DNA of 64,000 bases from Symmachiella dynata (GCF_007747995.1 NZ_CP036276.1:4827001-4891000); one strand, 5' to 3'; counted from the stretch's first letter, positions 20,301 through 29,596 are shown. The notes: generated by a model from the letters alone, not told the origin. Translations and numbers: made by a program.

Positions 20301-20478
20301 CATCCCCAAGGATCACTTGATTAGATTCGCCCTCTGAAGGGTCTTCTACTTTCGTGTCCTCATTTTCCGCAACGCCTTGAGACGAATTGGTCATGTCCTC
20401 GCGAGCATGATCGATGACCAATAGGCAGAGCGCGACGACGCCGGTAATAACGGCGAGTTTCCACAAGGAACTTTGCAT
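17380..20478 (-). CDS. Membrane-anchored acidic protein with DUF11 repeat domains
   Basis: 1032 residues from ATG at 20478; the upstream extension of the frame lacks protein-like sequence, while a transmembrane anchor (LAVITGVVALCLLVI) starts right after the chosen Met. Residues about 25-600 are extremely acidic and rich in Glu, Val, Pro, Ala and Thr, with no fold visible. The last 430 residues contain about four DUF11-type beta-sandwich repeats with recurring patterns such as GKPFIYSILIKNVG, ITVEDEIPRG-like segments and SYRIEIQNRGTEAATGV. DUF11 proteins are usually cell-surface or wall-associated. Likely an extracytoplasmic protein anchored by its N-terminus with the acidic stretch as a spacer. 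The function is unknown. Confidence 0.85.
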   Translation of the reverse strand: MQSSLWKLAVITGVVALCLLVIDHAREDMTNSSQGVAENEDTKVEDPSEGESNQVILGDAQPAATPHENTGNTVARVPHVHDDSTEYPHLAQTGAAVPVEDPFGENEAVEPRPLGDEGLPLSGQDEPVAGTAVEAENAVPELWDDPSEAEVAVDTEVVEPLEEIPAFDDTEVESSIGIFDAAAAASTEEIATEEAATEESAADEFSNEEEIVEIVPEELPATDDDFFLDESTEPLAMPAEAETETAITEIDPFEASSVEEPAVETEPAVETELFDFTSEETDPFAGDVSLPTAGDEDAPLDEVQLDATEFEEQTEELLPLGDDFAEDNAIEVIEPFQPEALTPPEEIEAAEAAPESPELTELPLEEAVDKIVAEEPLIEEPALEEPAGDTTLEYNEDPPAIEAIEPEEMLADDFSETLPAVEEPAVIVEEPFEARELATEEVVNETPPLPSFPETDVLEPEAMLTDETEPVATESTDSEEGPVAAPDTEPTLVPEVEETFTETLEEPAEEPVEDLTTELVAEPEPELLPAEPVPARAPNEDVPATDSETVESQPAADEDVVSEDVIGDGTIDADSPRGEQRPQLTIDKQSPPTAVLGKPFIYSILIKNVGSSPAGHVTVEDEIPRGAKLTGTIPQAELVGKKLIWKFGTLQPNQERKISIRVIPIAEGPIGSVATVNFVAEVAAQTVVQKPELKVSINAPKEAPLGKPVVFQFKVSNLGTMVAKKVVLRDILPSHFTHPGGKDLEYEIGDLAGGQTRDVQLTLTAAEVGAGVNQAIVTADGDISIKAEAEVKILDQGVSISRVGPKSRLLRRATSFTNSIRNKSKSPVQNIVVVEQIPEGMKFLKASQGGTFDPRKKTVTWNIRQIAGEESEDVSVMLLPEVPGTKESLIRVFGESGQIGSTTTETAIRGFALLDIKISQADQPVVIGERVSYRIEIQNRGTEAATGVLVSTLLPEEMKMISIKGPLEHQQTEQQIDFSPIADLAPNKHIAVDLLLEATAPGDTRLHVQVQSDQMKKPLSRETATVIFGEQN

Positions 20479-20705
20479 GGGATTCCTTTCCCGGTCGACA
20501 ACGACGCTCTCAGAGTAGAGAGCGGGGGGAATTTGAACGATAACTTTCAGCGCATCGCGACCCAGAATCCCGTCTTGGGGAACTCGATGACGATGCACGC
20601 TACGTTTCTTAGCAAATTCCGCCGAACCGGGAAAGGGGAGTTTGAGATAAGTACGCGAAACCTACAGCGATTCACGGCATCTCAAAATGAACATAGGGTT
20701 TCCAT

Positions 20706-22802
20706 TCACTTTTTTTCATCCTTCTGCTTCTTCACAGGAATCAATTGCACCGCATCGATCACAACATATCCGTTGGTTCCCTGATTTGAGATGGTTACGC
20801 TTCCCGCTTCCCCCGCTTTGAACTCAAAACGGCCGAGCGAATTAAATGCGCCGCTCCGGGGCGGTTTTCTCTGATTCAATGTCAGGGATTTTTCCCCGGC
20901 GGCACTTTTGACGACAACAGGGACGTTGCTGGCGCGGTTGGAATTGGGTGTATAGGCAATGCGGACTTCATACGTTCCGCTGCGAGGAATCATCGGGCGA
21001 AACACTGCCGACATTTCGCCGTTCCGCTGATCTTGGTCATGCCGATAACCAGTCCCCACAAATTCGCTGACCGATCGACTCGGCTTCCAAACGCCCGTCA
21101 CCTGAGCATCCAAGTCGTCGACGACGATTCCCGGCAGCGTACTGGGATCAATCGGCGGTTTGCGACGCGGACCGGTCCAGACGAGAACCTGTCCATCGGC
21201 CAACAGTTTTTCTTTCAGCTTCGCATAATCGACTTTCTGCACACTCACTCCTTGATCGATCGCCTGACAAGCCGCCGTTGCCGCCGACTGCCCTAAAACC
21301 ATGAACACCGGTTCCATACGAATCGAACCATAGGCGATGTGCGAAGCGGAGAGCGCGACCGGGGCCAACAGATTGTCGCACTCGGCTTCTCGGGGGCGAA
21401 TCGAACGATAGGAAATCGGATAGGGGGAAAATCCGCCGACTTGCACATCCCCTTCATTGACCACCTGGCCTTCGCGCACATACCGCTGAATGTTGTGCGA
21501 ATCCATCGTATAGGCGGCCAATCCAACGGCATCGTCGACAGTGCGCGTGCCAATACAATTATTTTCGGTCATCACATAATCAGAAATCATGCGGCGGGCT
21601 TCACGGATGTAAAGTTGATGCGGCCAATGCTCGGTCTCCACAAATTCATCCTTGGCCAATCCCCACGTTTGAAATTCCTGGCGAATTTCCGCAGGTACGC
21701 GGGGGTTGTTGGCCAGCGTCCACATCAGACCTTTTTGATAGTCGAGATGTGCTTGAATGATCTCCGCCCGCCGTTGGTAATCCCCATCGGGATAGTCGTA
21801 ATTGGCGCCGATGTAGTCGGTCGAAATGGCGAAGTTGTTATTCACATCGGTTTTGCGATTGGGCATCGGCGTCGGATGCCAGGGGACGCGATGATCACCC
21901 GCTTCGAAATTGCGCAACAGCAACTCATAATCCAGCGGATCGTACCCGTCCGGCTTGGTCCACGGCACGCGGTTTTCTGGAATATCGGTGGTACACATCC
22001 GGAAGCAGTAGGCCTGCACGCCACGATCTCCCGCCCCTTCTTGGCCGGGACCATCGCTGGGAATTCCCGGCAATAACCCACTGGAAGGGTCACCTGGTTT
22101 GATGTAGGGGTCGACCGGTTTGACAAATTGATGATGGACCGCATTGCGGGTCTGCACGCCGTTGATCGTCTCGCCGTAGGTCGCATTGCTTTCGCGTCCG
22201 ACGTGATAGGAGACGCCGGCGACGGCCAACAGGTCGCCTTCATAAGTCGCATCAATGAACATGTCAGCAGCAACTTGCAGTCCGCTTTCCATCACGATGG
22301 TATCAATGTGCGAGTCGGTTTTGTTTACGCCGTTTTTCAAATCCAACCGCTCTTCGAATCGCACGGGGATTTTGTATTCCGCCAGCCAATCGCGAAACGT
22401 TTGCTCGGCAACGTGCGGCTCAAACGTCCACATTTCGGTTTTATTTCCCTTGCGACGGCTACGAAACTCTTCCCGCTTTTGCCAATTCCAAGACTCCGGC
22501 TGTGCGTAGTGCGCCCCCAGCTTGCGATAGAAATCGCGTGACAACCCGCCGATGGCCGCTTTATTGCCAATGTCGGTCGCTCCCAGTCCGCCGGCGGTCA
22601 ATCCGCCCAGATGTCGGCCCGGTTCAATGAGCAGCACCGATTTGCCCATCCGCGCCGCCTGCACCGCAGCAACCACACCCCCCGACGTTCCGCCATAGAC
22701 GATAACATCGTACTTCTCCACCGGTGCCTCCACCGGCGCGTTCGCCCCAACGAGCAATATCGCAGCGAATAATAATCCAACAATCCCTAGACCAGTTTTC
22801 AT
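20706..22802 (-). CDS. Secreted FAD-dependent oxidoreductase with golvesin-like C-terminal domain
   Basis: 698 residues with a signal peptide (GIVGLLFAAILLVGANA). The FAD-binding Rossmann motif reads YDVIVYGGTSGGVVAAVQAA, followed by LLIEPGRHLGGLTAGGLG, typical of the FAD_oxidored family (PF12831) common in planctomycetes. The region after about 560 (GVWKPSRSVSEFVGTGY to GYVVIDAVQLIPV) looks like the golvesin C-terminal beta domain seen on xanthan lyases. Substrate unknown; a sugar-related oxidation outside the cytoplasm is likely. It is a paralogue of the next gene upstream, which lacks the C-terminal domain. Confidence 0.88.
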   Translation of the reverse strand: MKTGLGIVGLLFAAILLVGANAPVEAPVEKYDVIVYGGTSGGVVAAVQAARMGKSVLLIEPGRHLGGLTAGGLGATDIGNKAAIGGLSRDFYRKLGAHYAQPESWNWQKREEFRSRRKGNKTEMWTFEPHVAEQTFRDWLAEYKIPVRFEERLDLKNGVNKTDSHIDTIVMESGLQVAADMFIDATYEGDLLAVAGVSYHVGRESNATYGETINGVQTRNAVHHQFVKPVDPYIKPGDPSSGLLPGIPSDGPGQEGAGDRGVQAYCFRMCTTDIPENRVPWTKPDGYDPLDYELLLRNFEAGDHRVPWHPTPMPNRKTDVNNNFAISTDYIGANYDYPDGDYQRRAEIIQAHLDYQKGLMWTLANNPRVPAEIRQEFQTWGLAKDEFVETEHWPHQLYIREARRMISDYVMTENNCIGTRTVDDAVGLAAYTMDSHNIQRYVREGQVVNEGDVQVGGFSPYPISYRSIRPREAECDNLLAPVALSASHIAYGSIRMEPVFMVLGQSAATAACQAIDQGVSVQKVDYAKLKEKLLADGQVLVWTGPRRKPPIDPSTLPGIVVDDLDAQVTGVWKPSRSVSEFVGTGYRHDQDQRNGEMSAVFRPMIPRSGTYEVRIAYTPNSNRASNVPVVVKSAAGEKSLTLNQRKPPRSGAFNSLGRFEFKAGEAGSVTISNQGTNGYVVIDAVQLIPVKKQKDEKK

Positions 22803-23124
22803 GTTGTGTCTCTTTTCGTGTTTTTCCGTGCTACTAACGTTTCAATGTTTTGCATGTTGCGCAAATTTTTGTGTGGCGAGGCCTTTTGATGTTCCGGTGC
22901 ATAGCGGTCATTTGAAAAATCGATGCTGAACGATCCGACAGGTTGTTTTGCGTCGGAAACATTCGGCCACCGTGCTCGACAAGGAGCGCCGTGCACGACG
23001 GCAAGCTGTCGGTTTGGGACTTAGCAGTTTCACGCCCGCGAATCTGTGTTTGATCTGTGTTTGATCTGTGGCTAAAAATATCGTCGTTTGGGTTGCGGCT
23101 CCGCTGCGCTGGGTTCATCCGTGG
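22803..23124. other. Intergenic region between paralogous oxidoreductase genes
   Basis: 322 bases without a convincing gene. It contains a short tandem repeat, ATCTGTGTTTG twice and then ATCTGTGG (about 23042-23071), of the CACAGATCAAACACAGAT type that recurs between genes in planctomycetes and relatives. No terminator or promoter could be assigned with confidence. Confidence 0.6.
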
Positions 23125-24822
23125 CTATTTTTTTGTTTTCGGTAGGGGCCACTTTAGAATCTGGGCATCGGCGAGCAATCGTTTTTTCAATTTTGCATAG
23201 TCGACTTGCCCAACGGTTACATCGTCGTCGATGGCGATGCAGGCGGCGGTGGCTGCGGACTGGCTGGTGACCATCAATACCGGTTCCATGCGGATACTGC
23301 TAAAGGCGGTGTGGCTGGCGGAGAGTGCGAAGGTGACCAGCAGGTTATTGCATTCCGCGGCTTTGGGAATGATGGCGGCATAGCCGATCTGGTACGGCCC
23401 AAAGCCACCGCGGCCGGTGGCGGTCTTGCCTTCGCGGGTGACGACGCCATCTTTGACGATCCGGCGAATCTCGTGCGTGTCGGTCCCGTATGATCCTAGT
23501 CCAATCGATTGCGAAGCGATCTTTCGCCCGAAGGTGTGATGTTCGGTCATCACAAAATCGCTGACCATGCGCCGGCCTTCACGAATATAAATCTGGTGCG
23601 GCCAGCCGCCGTTGTCCGTAAATTCATCCGACGGCAAACCGAACCGCCGCATGTCGTCGCGGACTTTCTTCGGTACGCGCGGATCGTTTGCCAGAAAATA
23701 GAGTAGTCCGCGGTGATAGTGTTCAATCTGGCTGGCGATCACGGCTCGCTCGTCGTAGCTGGCCTCGGGCCAACCCCAGCTGGCGCCGGGTAGATTGCCG
23801 CCAAACGTCGCTGTATTGAAATCCCATTTATCATTGGGGAGTGGGTCGTGTTTGCTAAACCAGCGGAGGTCCATGTCGTCGCCGTTGGCCAAACAAGCTT
23901 TGATGAATCGCACGACCAACTCATATTGTTTCGCGTCGTAGTTTGGTGGCGGTTCGATCGGCAGGCGGTCGGCGGCGGTCGTTAAGCAGAGCCGAAAACA
24001 ATAGGCCTGGATGCCGGGCGCCGGGTCTCCCGGCACGCCCGGTTCACCAGCTTGCACCAACGGGAGCAGCCCGCTCGACGGATCGCCGGGGACGACATAG
24101 GGATCGAGCGGAAAATCACGGTCCCACGCCCCTTGCCCACCCGCAACACGTCCATTGGCTCCAGGCACTTTATGGTTCAAGCGCGGTTTGTACCCAGGGC
24201 TATAGTAAATGCCGTTGAATTTTTCACCGTACTTGGCATTCCCTTCGCGCAGCAGCGTATATTCCACACCCGCAGCCGCCATCAAGTCGCCTTCATACGT
24301 TGTATCTATAAAGACTTTCCCACTGATCGTGCTGCCATCCTCGAAGCTCAGTTCGTCGATCCGCGCGCCGCTTTTGTGCACGGCTTTGAGTCGCAAATTG
24401 CGCAGAACAGTTACCCCGGCTTCCCGCGCCATGTCATCGAAGACGCGTTCGCCGACGTGCGGTTCGATCGAATACGCCCCTCCGGTGGCGGGGCCTGAAC
24501 CTTTTTTAAATGGTTGGTCCCAGTTGAGTTCTTTTCCATAACGGGCAACCAGCCGGGTGAAATACTCACGGGTTACGCCGCCGATACTCCGTGGATCACC
24601 AATGTCGACGGCGCTCAGACCGCCGGAGGTCATGCCGCCTAGGTGCGCGCCCGGTTCGATCAACGCGACGGACTTACCCATCCGCGCCGCCTGCACCGCC
24701 GCCATCACGCCCCCCGATGTCCCGCCATAAACGACAACATCGTAGCGCGCCGGCGGGGCTTCCGCAGCACAGAGCTGTGTGGCCACCAACAACAATCCGA
24801 CAAACCAACCGCAGAGTTTCAT
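23125..24822 (-). CDS. Secreted FAD-dependent oxidoreductase (paralogue)
   Basis: 565 residues from ATG 24822, where a signal peptide begins (LCGWFVGLLLVATQLCAAEA); the frame is open further upstream but without a leader. The FAD-binding motif YDVVVYGGTSGGVMAAVQAA and following LIEPGAHLGGMTSGGLS match the downstream paralogue almost word for word, as do later blocks such as HQIYIREGRRMVSDFVMTE and AFSSIRMEPVLMVTSQSAA. It belongs to the FAD_oxidored family and ends without the golvesin-like domain carried by its neighbour. The pair probably arose by duplication and then diverged. The substrate is unknown. Confidence 0.88.
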   Translation of the reverse strand: MKLCGWFVGLLLVATQLCAAEAPPARYDVVVYGGTSGGVMAAVQAARMGKSVALIEPGAHLGGMTSGGLSAVDIGDPRSIGGVTREYFTRLVARYGKELNWDQPFKKGSGPATGGAYSIEPHVGERVFDDMAREAGVTVLRNLRLKAVHKSGARIDELSFEDGSTISGKVFIDTTYEGDLMAAAGVEYTLLREGNAKYGEKFNGIYYSPGYKPRLNHKVPGANGRVAGGQGAWDRDFPLDPYVVPGDPSSGLLPLVQAGEPGVPGDPAPGIQAYCFRLCLTTAADRLPIEPPPNYDAKQYELVVRFIKACLANGDDMDLRWFSKHDPLPNDKWDFNTATFGGNLPGASWGWPEASYDERAVIASQIEHYHRGLLYFLANDPRVPKKVRDDMRRFGLPSDEFTDNGGWPHQIYIREGRRMVSDFVMTEHHTFGRKIASQSIGLGSYGTDTHEIRRIVKDGVVTREGKTATGRGGFGPYQIGYAAIIPKAAECNNLLVTFALSASHTAFSSIRMEPVLMVTSQSAATAACIAIDDDVTVGQVDYAKLKKRLLADAQILKWPLPKTKK

Positions 24823-25136
24823 GCTGCGAGCTTTCCTCAATGCGAACCGAAATTTTCTGCGAACGCTTCCCCACACTTTGCGTTCGCTTCCGATCACATT
24901 GTATCAGCCGTAGGTTGAGCGCGGCTACCAAGCGGGGGGAATGGCGTGCGCGAGCGGCGCAATTTGCCATTCAGTCCGGCAGCAATGTGCGGTCGGACTG
25001 AATCGGAAAGCCTGTTGCGTCAGTTTGGCTTTTGGTCGCCATCAGCTTGTGGAGACAAAGACGTTTACAGCGCCATAGTCATGGGCGGAGTCTTTTGTCC
25101 TATGCGAGCAAGGTGCGTCGCGACGCATCCAACGTT
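24823..25136. other. Intergenic region, contains palindrome repeat copy 2
   Basis: 314 bases between two minus-strand genes. The GTCGCGA palindrome at 25112-25130 lies near the end of the HtrA gene. I see no gene or clear terminator. Confidence 0.55.
25112..25130. repeat. GTCGCGA palindrome repeat, copy 2
   Basis: GGTGCGTCGCGACGCATCC, palindromic around GTCGCGAC, just downstream of the HtrA-like gene. Confidence 0.8.
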
Positions 25137-26612
25137 CTACGGATTCATCAATACCAGGTGGCTGGTGGATTTTCCGTTGGTTTGGCGGCGGACTTTTAGC
25201 AACAGTGGTTTTGATTCGCTTGTTTGCAGTGCTGTTTGAAAGGCGTCGACCGAATCGACTGACTTGCGGGAGACCTCTTCGATGACGTCATACAACTGCA
25301 GGTCAGCGGCGGCCAACGGGCTGTCGGCATCGACGTTGAGGACCAGCAAACCGGCCGTCCCCGTGCCATAGCCCAATTGGTCGGCCAACGAATCGTCCAG
25401 CGGTTGCAGCGACAATCCGAGGTCAACTTTCGGAGCTTCTTGGCCGGGAATCACGGGAGTCGACATTTCGGCGCTCCGATGCGAGCGGTCCAGGTCGATT
25501 ACTTTCAACTCCGCACGCACCCGTTTGCCCTCGCGAAAAACGACGAGGTTTACCGAGGTGCCAATTTCTTTGAGGCTGATCAAATTGATCAGGTGATTCA
25601 GGTCATGCACGTCGACGTCATCCACACTAAGGATCACGTCCTCACGCTGCAAATTAGCATCCGAAGCGGGCGTATTGGGATAGACGATCAACACATGCGC
25701 GCCGCGGACACGGTCCAATTTCAACTTGCGGGCGACGTCGATATCGAAATCCTCGTTCAGCCGGACACCGATGTAGGCGCGACGGACTTGTCCATATTCC
25801 AACAGATGCGTCACTACGCGGCGGACCAAACTGCTGGGAATGCTAAAACCGATTCCTTCGTTTCCACCACTGCTAGAAGCAATCGCCGTATTGATCCCCA
25901 CGATTTCGCCGCGGAGATTCACCAACGGGCCGCCGCTATTTCCCGGATTGATGGCAGCGTCGGTTTGCAAAAAGTTTTGATTCAAAATGCGGGATTCTTT
26001 GCCAAGATTCAACGACCGGCGCGACTTCGCGCTAACAATACCGAAGGTCACCGACTGGCTGAGTCCAAACGGACTTCCCAGGGCTAAGACCATGTGCCCG
26101 ATATCCAAGACTTCGCTGTTGCCCCAACGCGCGGTTTGCAGGTTGTCGGCTTCGACTTTCATTACGGCAATATCAGACCGTTCATCGCTCCAAACTTGCA
26201 AGGGCTGCAATTCGCGACCGTCGAACAGACGGATGTGAATTTCGTTGCGAGGCGTTCCACGAATCACGTGTAGGTTGGTGACCACAAAAGTCCCCCGCGC
26301 CTTGGTCGTGTCATTGCGGATAATGACACCCGATCCGGTTTCCTCAACGGTGCGACCGCTGACGTGCCGCACGCATTGAATGTGCACCACGCTGGGCATC
26401 GTCAATCGGGAGACCTCGGCGATCCGTTCGCTACCCTGTAGAATCGGGCTGTCGGTTTGGCTCAATTTTGCGTAGGTCTCATCCGCCGTCAGATAAATCG
26501 GCGATTTGGCCTGCAGCGAATTCGAGGGTGCCCAACCGTTGAAAGAAGCGCCCACAATGATGCCGCTCAACAGGCAACCGATGCTCGCGATGATACAGGT
26601 GGATCGTTTCAT
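25137..26612 (-). CDS. HtrA/DegQ-like serine protease with two PDZ domains
   Basis: 491 residues from ATG 26612, chosen because a signal/anchor segment follows (CIIASIGCLLSGIIVG) and a GCGAGG ribosome site lies just upstream; the longer frame lacks such support. The catalytic triad is complete: His115 (VVTNLHVIRG), Asp147 (DERSDIAVMKV) and Ser226 (NPGNSGGPLV). Two PDZ domains follow, at about 265-345 and 400-490, the usual DegP/DegQ order. It should act in the periplasm on unfolded proteins. It stands apart from the S1C cluster at 9.8-14.7 kb and is closer to classic HtrA in length and layout. Confidence 0.92.
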   Translation of the reverse strand: MKRSTCIIASIGCLLSGIIVGASFNGWAPSNSLQAKSPIYLTADETYAKLSQTDSPILQGSERIAEVSRLTMPSVVHIQCVRHVSGRTVEETGSGVIIRNDTTKARGTFVVTNLHVIRGTPRNEIHIRLFDGRELQPLQVWSDERSDIAVMKVEADNLQTARWGNSEVLDIGHMVLALGSPFGLSQSVTFGIVSAKSRRSLNLGKESRILNQNFLQTDAAINPGNSGGPLVNLRGEIVGINTAIASSSGGNEGIGFSIPSSLVRRVVTHLLEYGQVRRAYIGVRLNEDFDIDVARKLKLDRVRGAHVLIVYPNTPASDANLQREDVILSVDDVDVHDLNHLINLISLKEIGTSVNLVVFREGKRVRAELKVIDLDRSHRSAEMSTPVIPGQEAPKVDLGLSLQPLDDSLADQLGYGTGTAGLLVLNVDADSPLAAADLQLYDVIEEVSRKSVDSVDAFQTALQTSESKPLLLKVRRQTNGKSTSHLVLMNP

Positions 26613-27334
26613 AATACCTCGCCCGAACTCTAACCGGAAAAGTGACCGCGTTGTTTTTGAATTGCTTGTCGGTTCGCTGCGCAAGTCGCAAACGACGTGA
26701 CCAACCGTCATGCACAACAGATCGAAAAGGTGTCTCACTTGGCGAACAATCATTCGCTGCTGTCAGACAAGCTGTCCTCAAACGCCGATGTCGTACTAAA
26801 AATCAGATGCAGGATTCTTAACAACTGCAGTATACATTCTGACGTGCGACGGGCGAGAATAACAGAGGAATCTTGCGGAGACTACCACGATCTGTGCGAG
26901 AATGGACGTTATGACCAAGGTAATCGGCAAGCGACCGTAACATATCCACGACCGGCACAGTCGCCCGTTTCGCCAAAAATTCGCTGCAACTCAAGGCCGT
27001 TTGAGTCACCATCCAATCAGTCCGTTTATCGCGCAGCCTCGTTACGACTTCGCTAGTGTGCATGCTCCTCAATGTTTGACAGATTCACGGCGATTCGCAA
27101 AACCCGCCCAACCGACAGCTTTCCACGATACGTCCATCCGAGCTGCATTTATTCTACAAGTAGTTTCAAAACCCTCTGACGCATTCCACTGACACTGCTC
27201 TGTAAGTTCCTGTAACAAGCGCAACCGGGTTTTGAAACTGGTTCTAGTCAACGTGAACAATCGGAGGCGTCGCGTCGGAGACTCTCCAAACGCGAGCGCG
27301 GACTCTCCACGCAATGCAGAACCGGTTTGCCGCA
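26613..27334. other. Long intergenic region with 76-nt inverted-repeat element (copy A)
   Basis: 722 bases upstream of the htrA-like gene and downstream of the DksA-like gene. Apart from the 76-nt element at 27163-27238 nothing coding is convincing; short frames here lack ribosome sites and family-like sequence. The part next to the protease start probably carries its promoter, which I could not pinpoint. Confidence 0.6.
27163..27238 (+). repeat. 76-nt inverted-repeat element, copy A
   Basis: Ends are GTTTCAAAACCC (27163-27174) and its perfect complement GGGTTTTGAAAC (27227-27238). The 52-base interior shares blocks TCTGA, GACACTG, TCTG and CAACC with copies B and C at the same spacing. Confidence 0.9.
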
Positions 27335-27781
27335 TCATTTCAAATCTAAGTCGCTGATCGACAAATCACGATCTTTGTTCGAACCCTCGAGTTCAAACAC
27401 GGATTCCCAATCAGCGTCGAAATCATCGAAATCGGTGCCGAGCAATTCGCGTTTACGTTGACAATCTATACACAACGGTGTGTACGGCAATGCTTTGAGG
27501 CGTGCGACAGGAATCTTCGTTTCGCAATCCTCACACATCCCATAGCGTCCCAAGCGAATGAGCTTGATCGCGGTTTCGATTTGCGTCAATTCGCGACTTT
27601 CTAACGCAGCCAGTTGGGAATCGATTTCTTTTTTCGATCCCTCCGAAGCTTCGTCACAGATGTCGCCCGGCGACGTCGAGGGCCCCAGCGAACTGAGATC
27701 CTCGGCTAACTTTTCGCGGAGGTCATCCCGTTTCTGCATCAAGTTTTCGTGCAATCTAAGTAGTGCGTCTTTGCGAGTCAT
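27335..27781 (-). CDS. DksA/TraR-type C4 zinc-finger protein
   Basis: 148 residues from ATG 27781, with a GGGAGAG ribosome site about ten bases upstream; the frame extends further but without support. A helical coiled-coil N-terminal half precedes a four-Cys zinc finger, CEDC at 83-86 and CIDC at 104-107, in the sequence order of the DksA/TraR family (R-x-G-x-Y-G-x-C then LPYTPLCIDC). Members bind RNA polymerase through the secondary channel and change promoter response, often with ppGpp. The acidic tail is longer than usual (FDDFDADWESVFELE). Acidic coiled-coil tip residues cannot be assigned safely, so the exact subtype is open. Confidence 0.88.
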   Translation of the reverse strand: MTRKDALLRLHENLMQKRDDLREKLAEDLSSLGPSTSPGDICDEASEGSKKEIDSQLAALESRELTQIETAIKLIRLGRYGMCEDCETKIPVARLKALPYTPLCIDCQRKRELLGTDFDDFDADWESVFELEGSNKDRDLSISDLDLK

Positions 27782-28151
27782 GTCTAGTCTCTCCCAATGT
27801 GGAGAACAAGGTAGCGCGGATACGTTCCTACTATGCATACGTCCGGCCACCCCAAAACGTTAGTTTCCTGTTCAAGGTGTATATCTTCGCAAACTATAGC
27901 TCCGATTTATGCAGCCGTGGGGAACGACATGAAACAATTTAAAACGTGTGCTATGTTGCGCGGGCGCGCAGGGGGAAACGCCAACCTCTCTGCGCACGCA
28001 AACGCATTGGCAGCAAAGAGTTGCGACTGAAGCTCATTGCAGGAGTTGCAGAGCGTCGAAAACCGCAATCAAATCCGCACGACCGGAATCGCTAATACAT
28101 AGCGAACAGGACACACCCAGAAATTACGGCCCTGTGTAGCGAAATTGAGCG
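27782..28151. other. Intergenic region, nothing identified
   Basis: 370 bases between the DksA-like and ceramidase-like genes. Short frames on both strands look random. No hairpin with a T run was found. Confidence 0.5.
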
Positions 28152-29513
28152 TTATTCAGAAACCTGTTTTACCAACCGACGGATGCCCCCCATCACGGTC
28201 TCTTCCACCGATGGAGTGAAGGGAGTCGGCGTGAGTTGATGCACAATCCCCGTCCGCCCCTCATAGCCCCCTTCGAGCAGCACACGCTGCGAAGGCAGAT
28301 ACGCGAACACATCGGTGCAATAACCGGCGACCCAGACCATCGGTCCGGCGAACTCCAGCTTCGAAGTGCGGGAATAGTCCACAACCGTTTCGCCGCTGAT
28401 GGCAACGAACAGCAACTGATCGCCGAACCGCGCCACGGTCAATGGACAGGGCTGTTCGGTCATCACCTTCCCGTGGGTATCAAGTTCGTTGAGCAGGTAT
28501 TTTGCCTTGCGCTGCTTATAGGCATTTGCGGAGGTCGCCTCGCGTTCGAGTTGTGCTCGCGGCGGCAACGGCTCTAAAGCCAACGGCACCGTTTCATGCG
28601 CCACCCGCAACGGACCGTGCACTTCGATCGGCTCGGCTTGAATGGCGCGTTCCACAGCATCGGCAAGTTCCCGTCCGTGTTGCCGACAATACTCCAGCCC
28701 TTTCGGTCCATGGCGGGGATAGGGATTTTGATCTCCGCCGCAGCCCATCATGAACAATCCAATCGCCCCGGGGTGCGCCGCCTCGACATCGTACTGAGCA
28801 AAGCCCGCATAGTCGCCGCAATACTTGTAAAAATCGAGCGTCGTATTGTGGCAAGCATAGCCGAACATCACGGCCCGCAACTTGCCATCCGGGGCGACAA
28901 CTTGCATGACCGGGACATCATCGTCGGTCACTCCCTCGTCGTTCTGGCGGTTGACGAAGCCATCTTCGGTTGGAAATCGCCGGGATTTGCCAAAGCTCGC
29001 GGTCGATTGGCTGACCAAGATCTTTGCCGGGCTGAGGTCGTCGAGCGCTTGGCCAACCAGAGTCGTCAACTTGGGAACCAATTGCTGTTCGATGTAGTCC
29101 ACAATTGCCGCTTCGGATTCGTCGGAGAGGCTATAAAACACAGGGCGTTCGGCGGCGATTTCCGGCGCGCAGTGCGTATGCGATACATTGATGATTAGAT
29201 TGGCTTGCGGAAGTTGATGTTGCTTTTCGATCGCCGCAGCCACCGGACGCACGATCCCGTAATGCATGGAACCCAAGTCGCACGTCACCAACACCAACCG
29301 CGTCCCGTCACTCGATTCAAAGGCCAACGCCTTGGCGTACAAATCATGCACCTTCCCTTGTGCCGGTTTATAGCGACTGCCATAGCCCGACAACCATGTC
29401 GGCGATTCGGGGGTAATTACGATTTTAGAAACGCCCACGTTCCACTCAGCCGCCTCGGCCGAGCAAGTTGTCGTGACAAGTACCAATAAACCCAACATCA
29501 ATGAACGATACAT
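28152..29513 (-). CDS. Neutral/alkaline ceramidase-like secreted protein
   Basis: 453 residues with a signal peptide (LMLGLLVLVTTTCSAEA). It matches the N-terminal domain of neutral/alkaline ceramidases (PF04734): VGVSKIVITPESPTWLSGYG, LVLVTCDLGSM, LIINVSHTHCAPE and FGYACHNTTL occur in order. The metal-binding His of SHTH is visible. Planctomycetes have many such short members lacking the C-terminal immunoglobulin-like domain, and their real substrate is unknown; ceramide hydrolysis should not be assumed. It lies 83 bases upstream, in transcription order, of the Tat protein gene's end, so it is transcribed after that gene. Confidence 0.85.
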   Translation of the reverse strand: MYRSLMLGLLVLVTTTCSAEAAEWNVGVSKIVITPESPTWLSGYGSRYKPAQGKVHDLYAKALAFESSDGTRLVLVTCDLGSMHYGIVRPVAAAIEKQHQLPQANLIINVSHTHCAPEIAAERPVFYSLSDESEAAIVDYIEQQLVPKLTTLVGQALDDLSPAKILVSQSTASFGKSRRFPTEDGFVNRQNDEGVTDDDVPVMQVVAPDGKLRAVMFGYACHNTTLDFYKYCGDYAGFAQYDVEAAHPGAIGLFMMGCGGDQNPYPRHGPKGLEYCRQHGRELADAVERAIQAEPIEVHGPLRVAHETVPLALEPLPPRAQLEREATSANAYKQRKAKYLLNELDTHGKVMTEQPCPLTVARFGDQLLFVAISGETVVDYSRTSKLEFAGPMVWVAGYCTDVFAYLPSQRVLLEGGYEGRTGIVHQLTPTPFTPSVEETVMGGIRRLVKQVSE

Positions 29514-29596
29514 CGCGTTTCCCTTACAGTCTCGTGGGTGAGATTTCCAATTGCTTTACCAGTTACCAGCACACAGTGGCGAGCGACACGGGTCGT

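Noticed and set aside
27163-27238. Simple rho-independent terminator
   Set aside because: The 52-base interior is too long for a terminator loop and is conserved across three copies; no T run follows.
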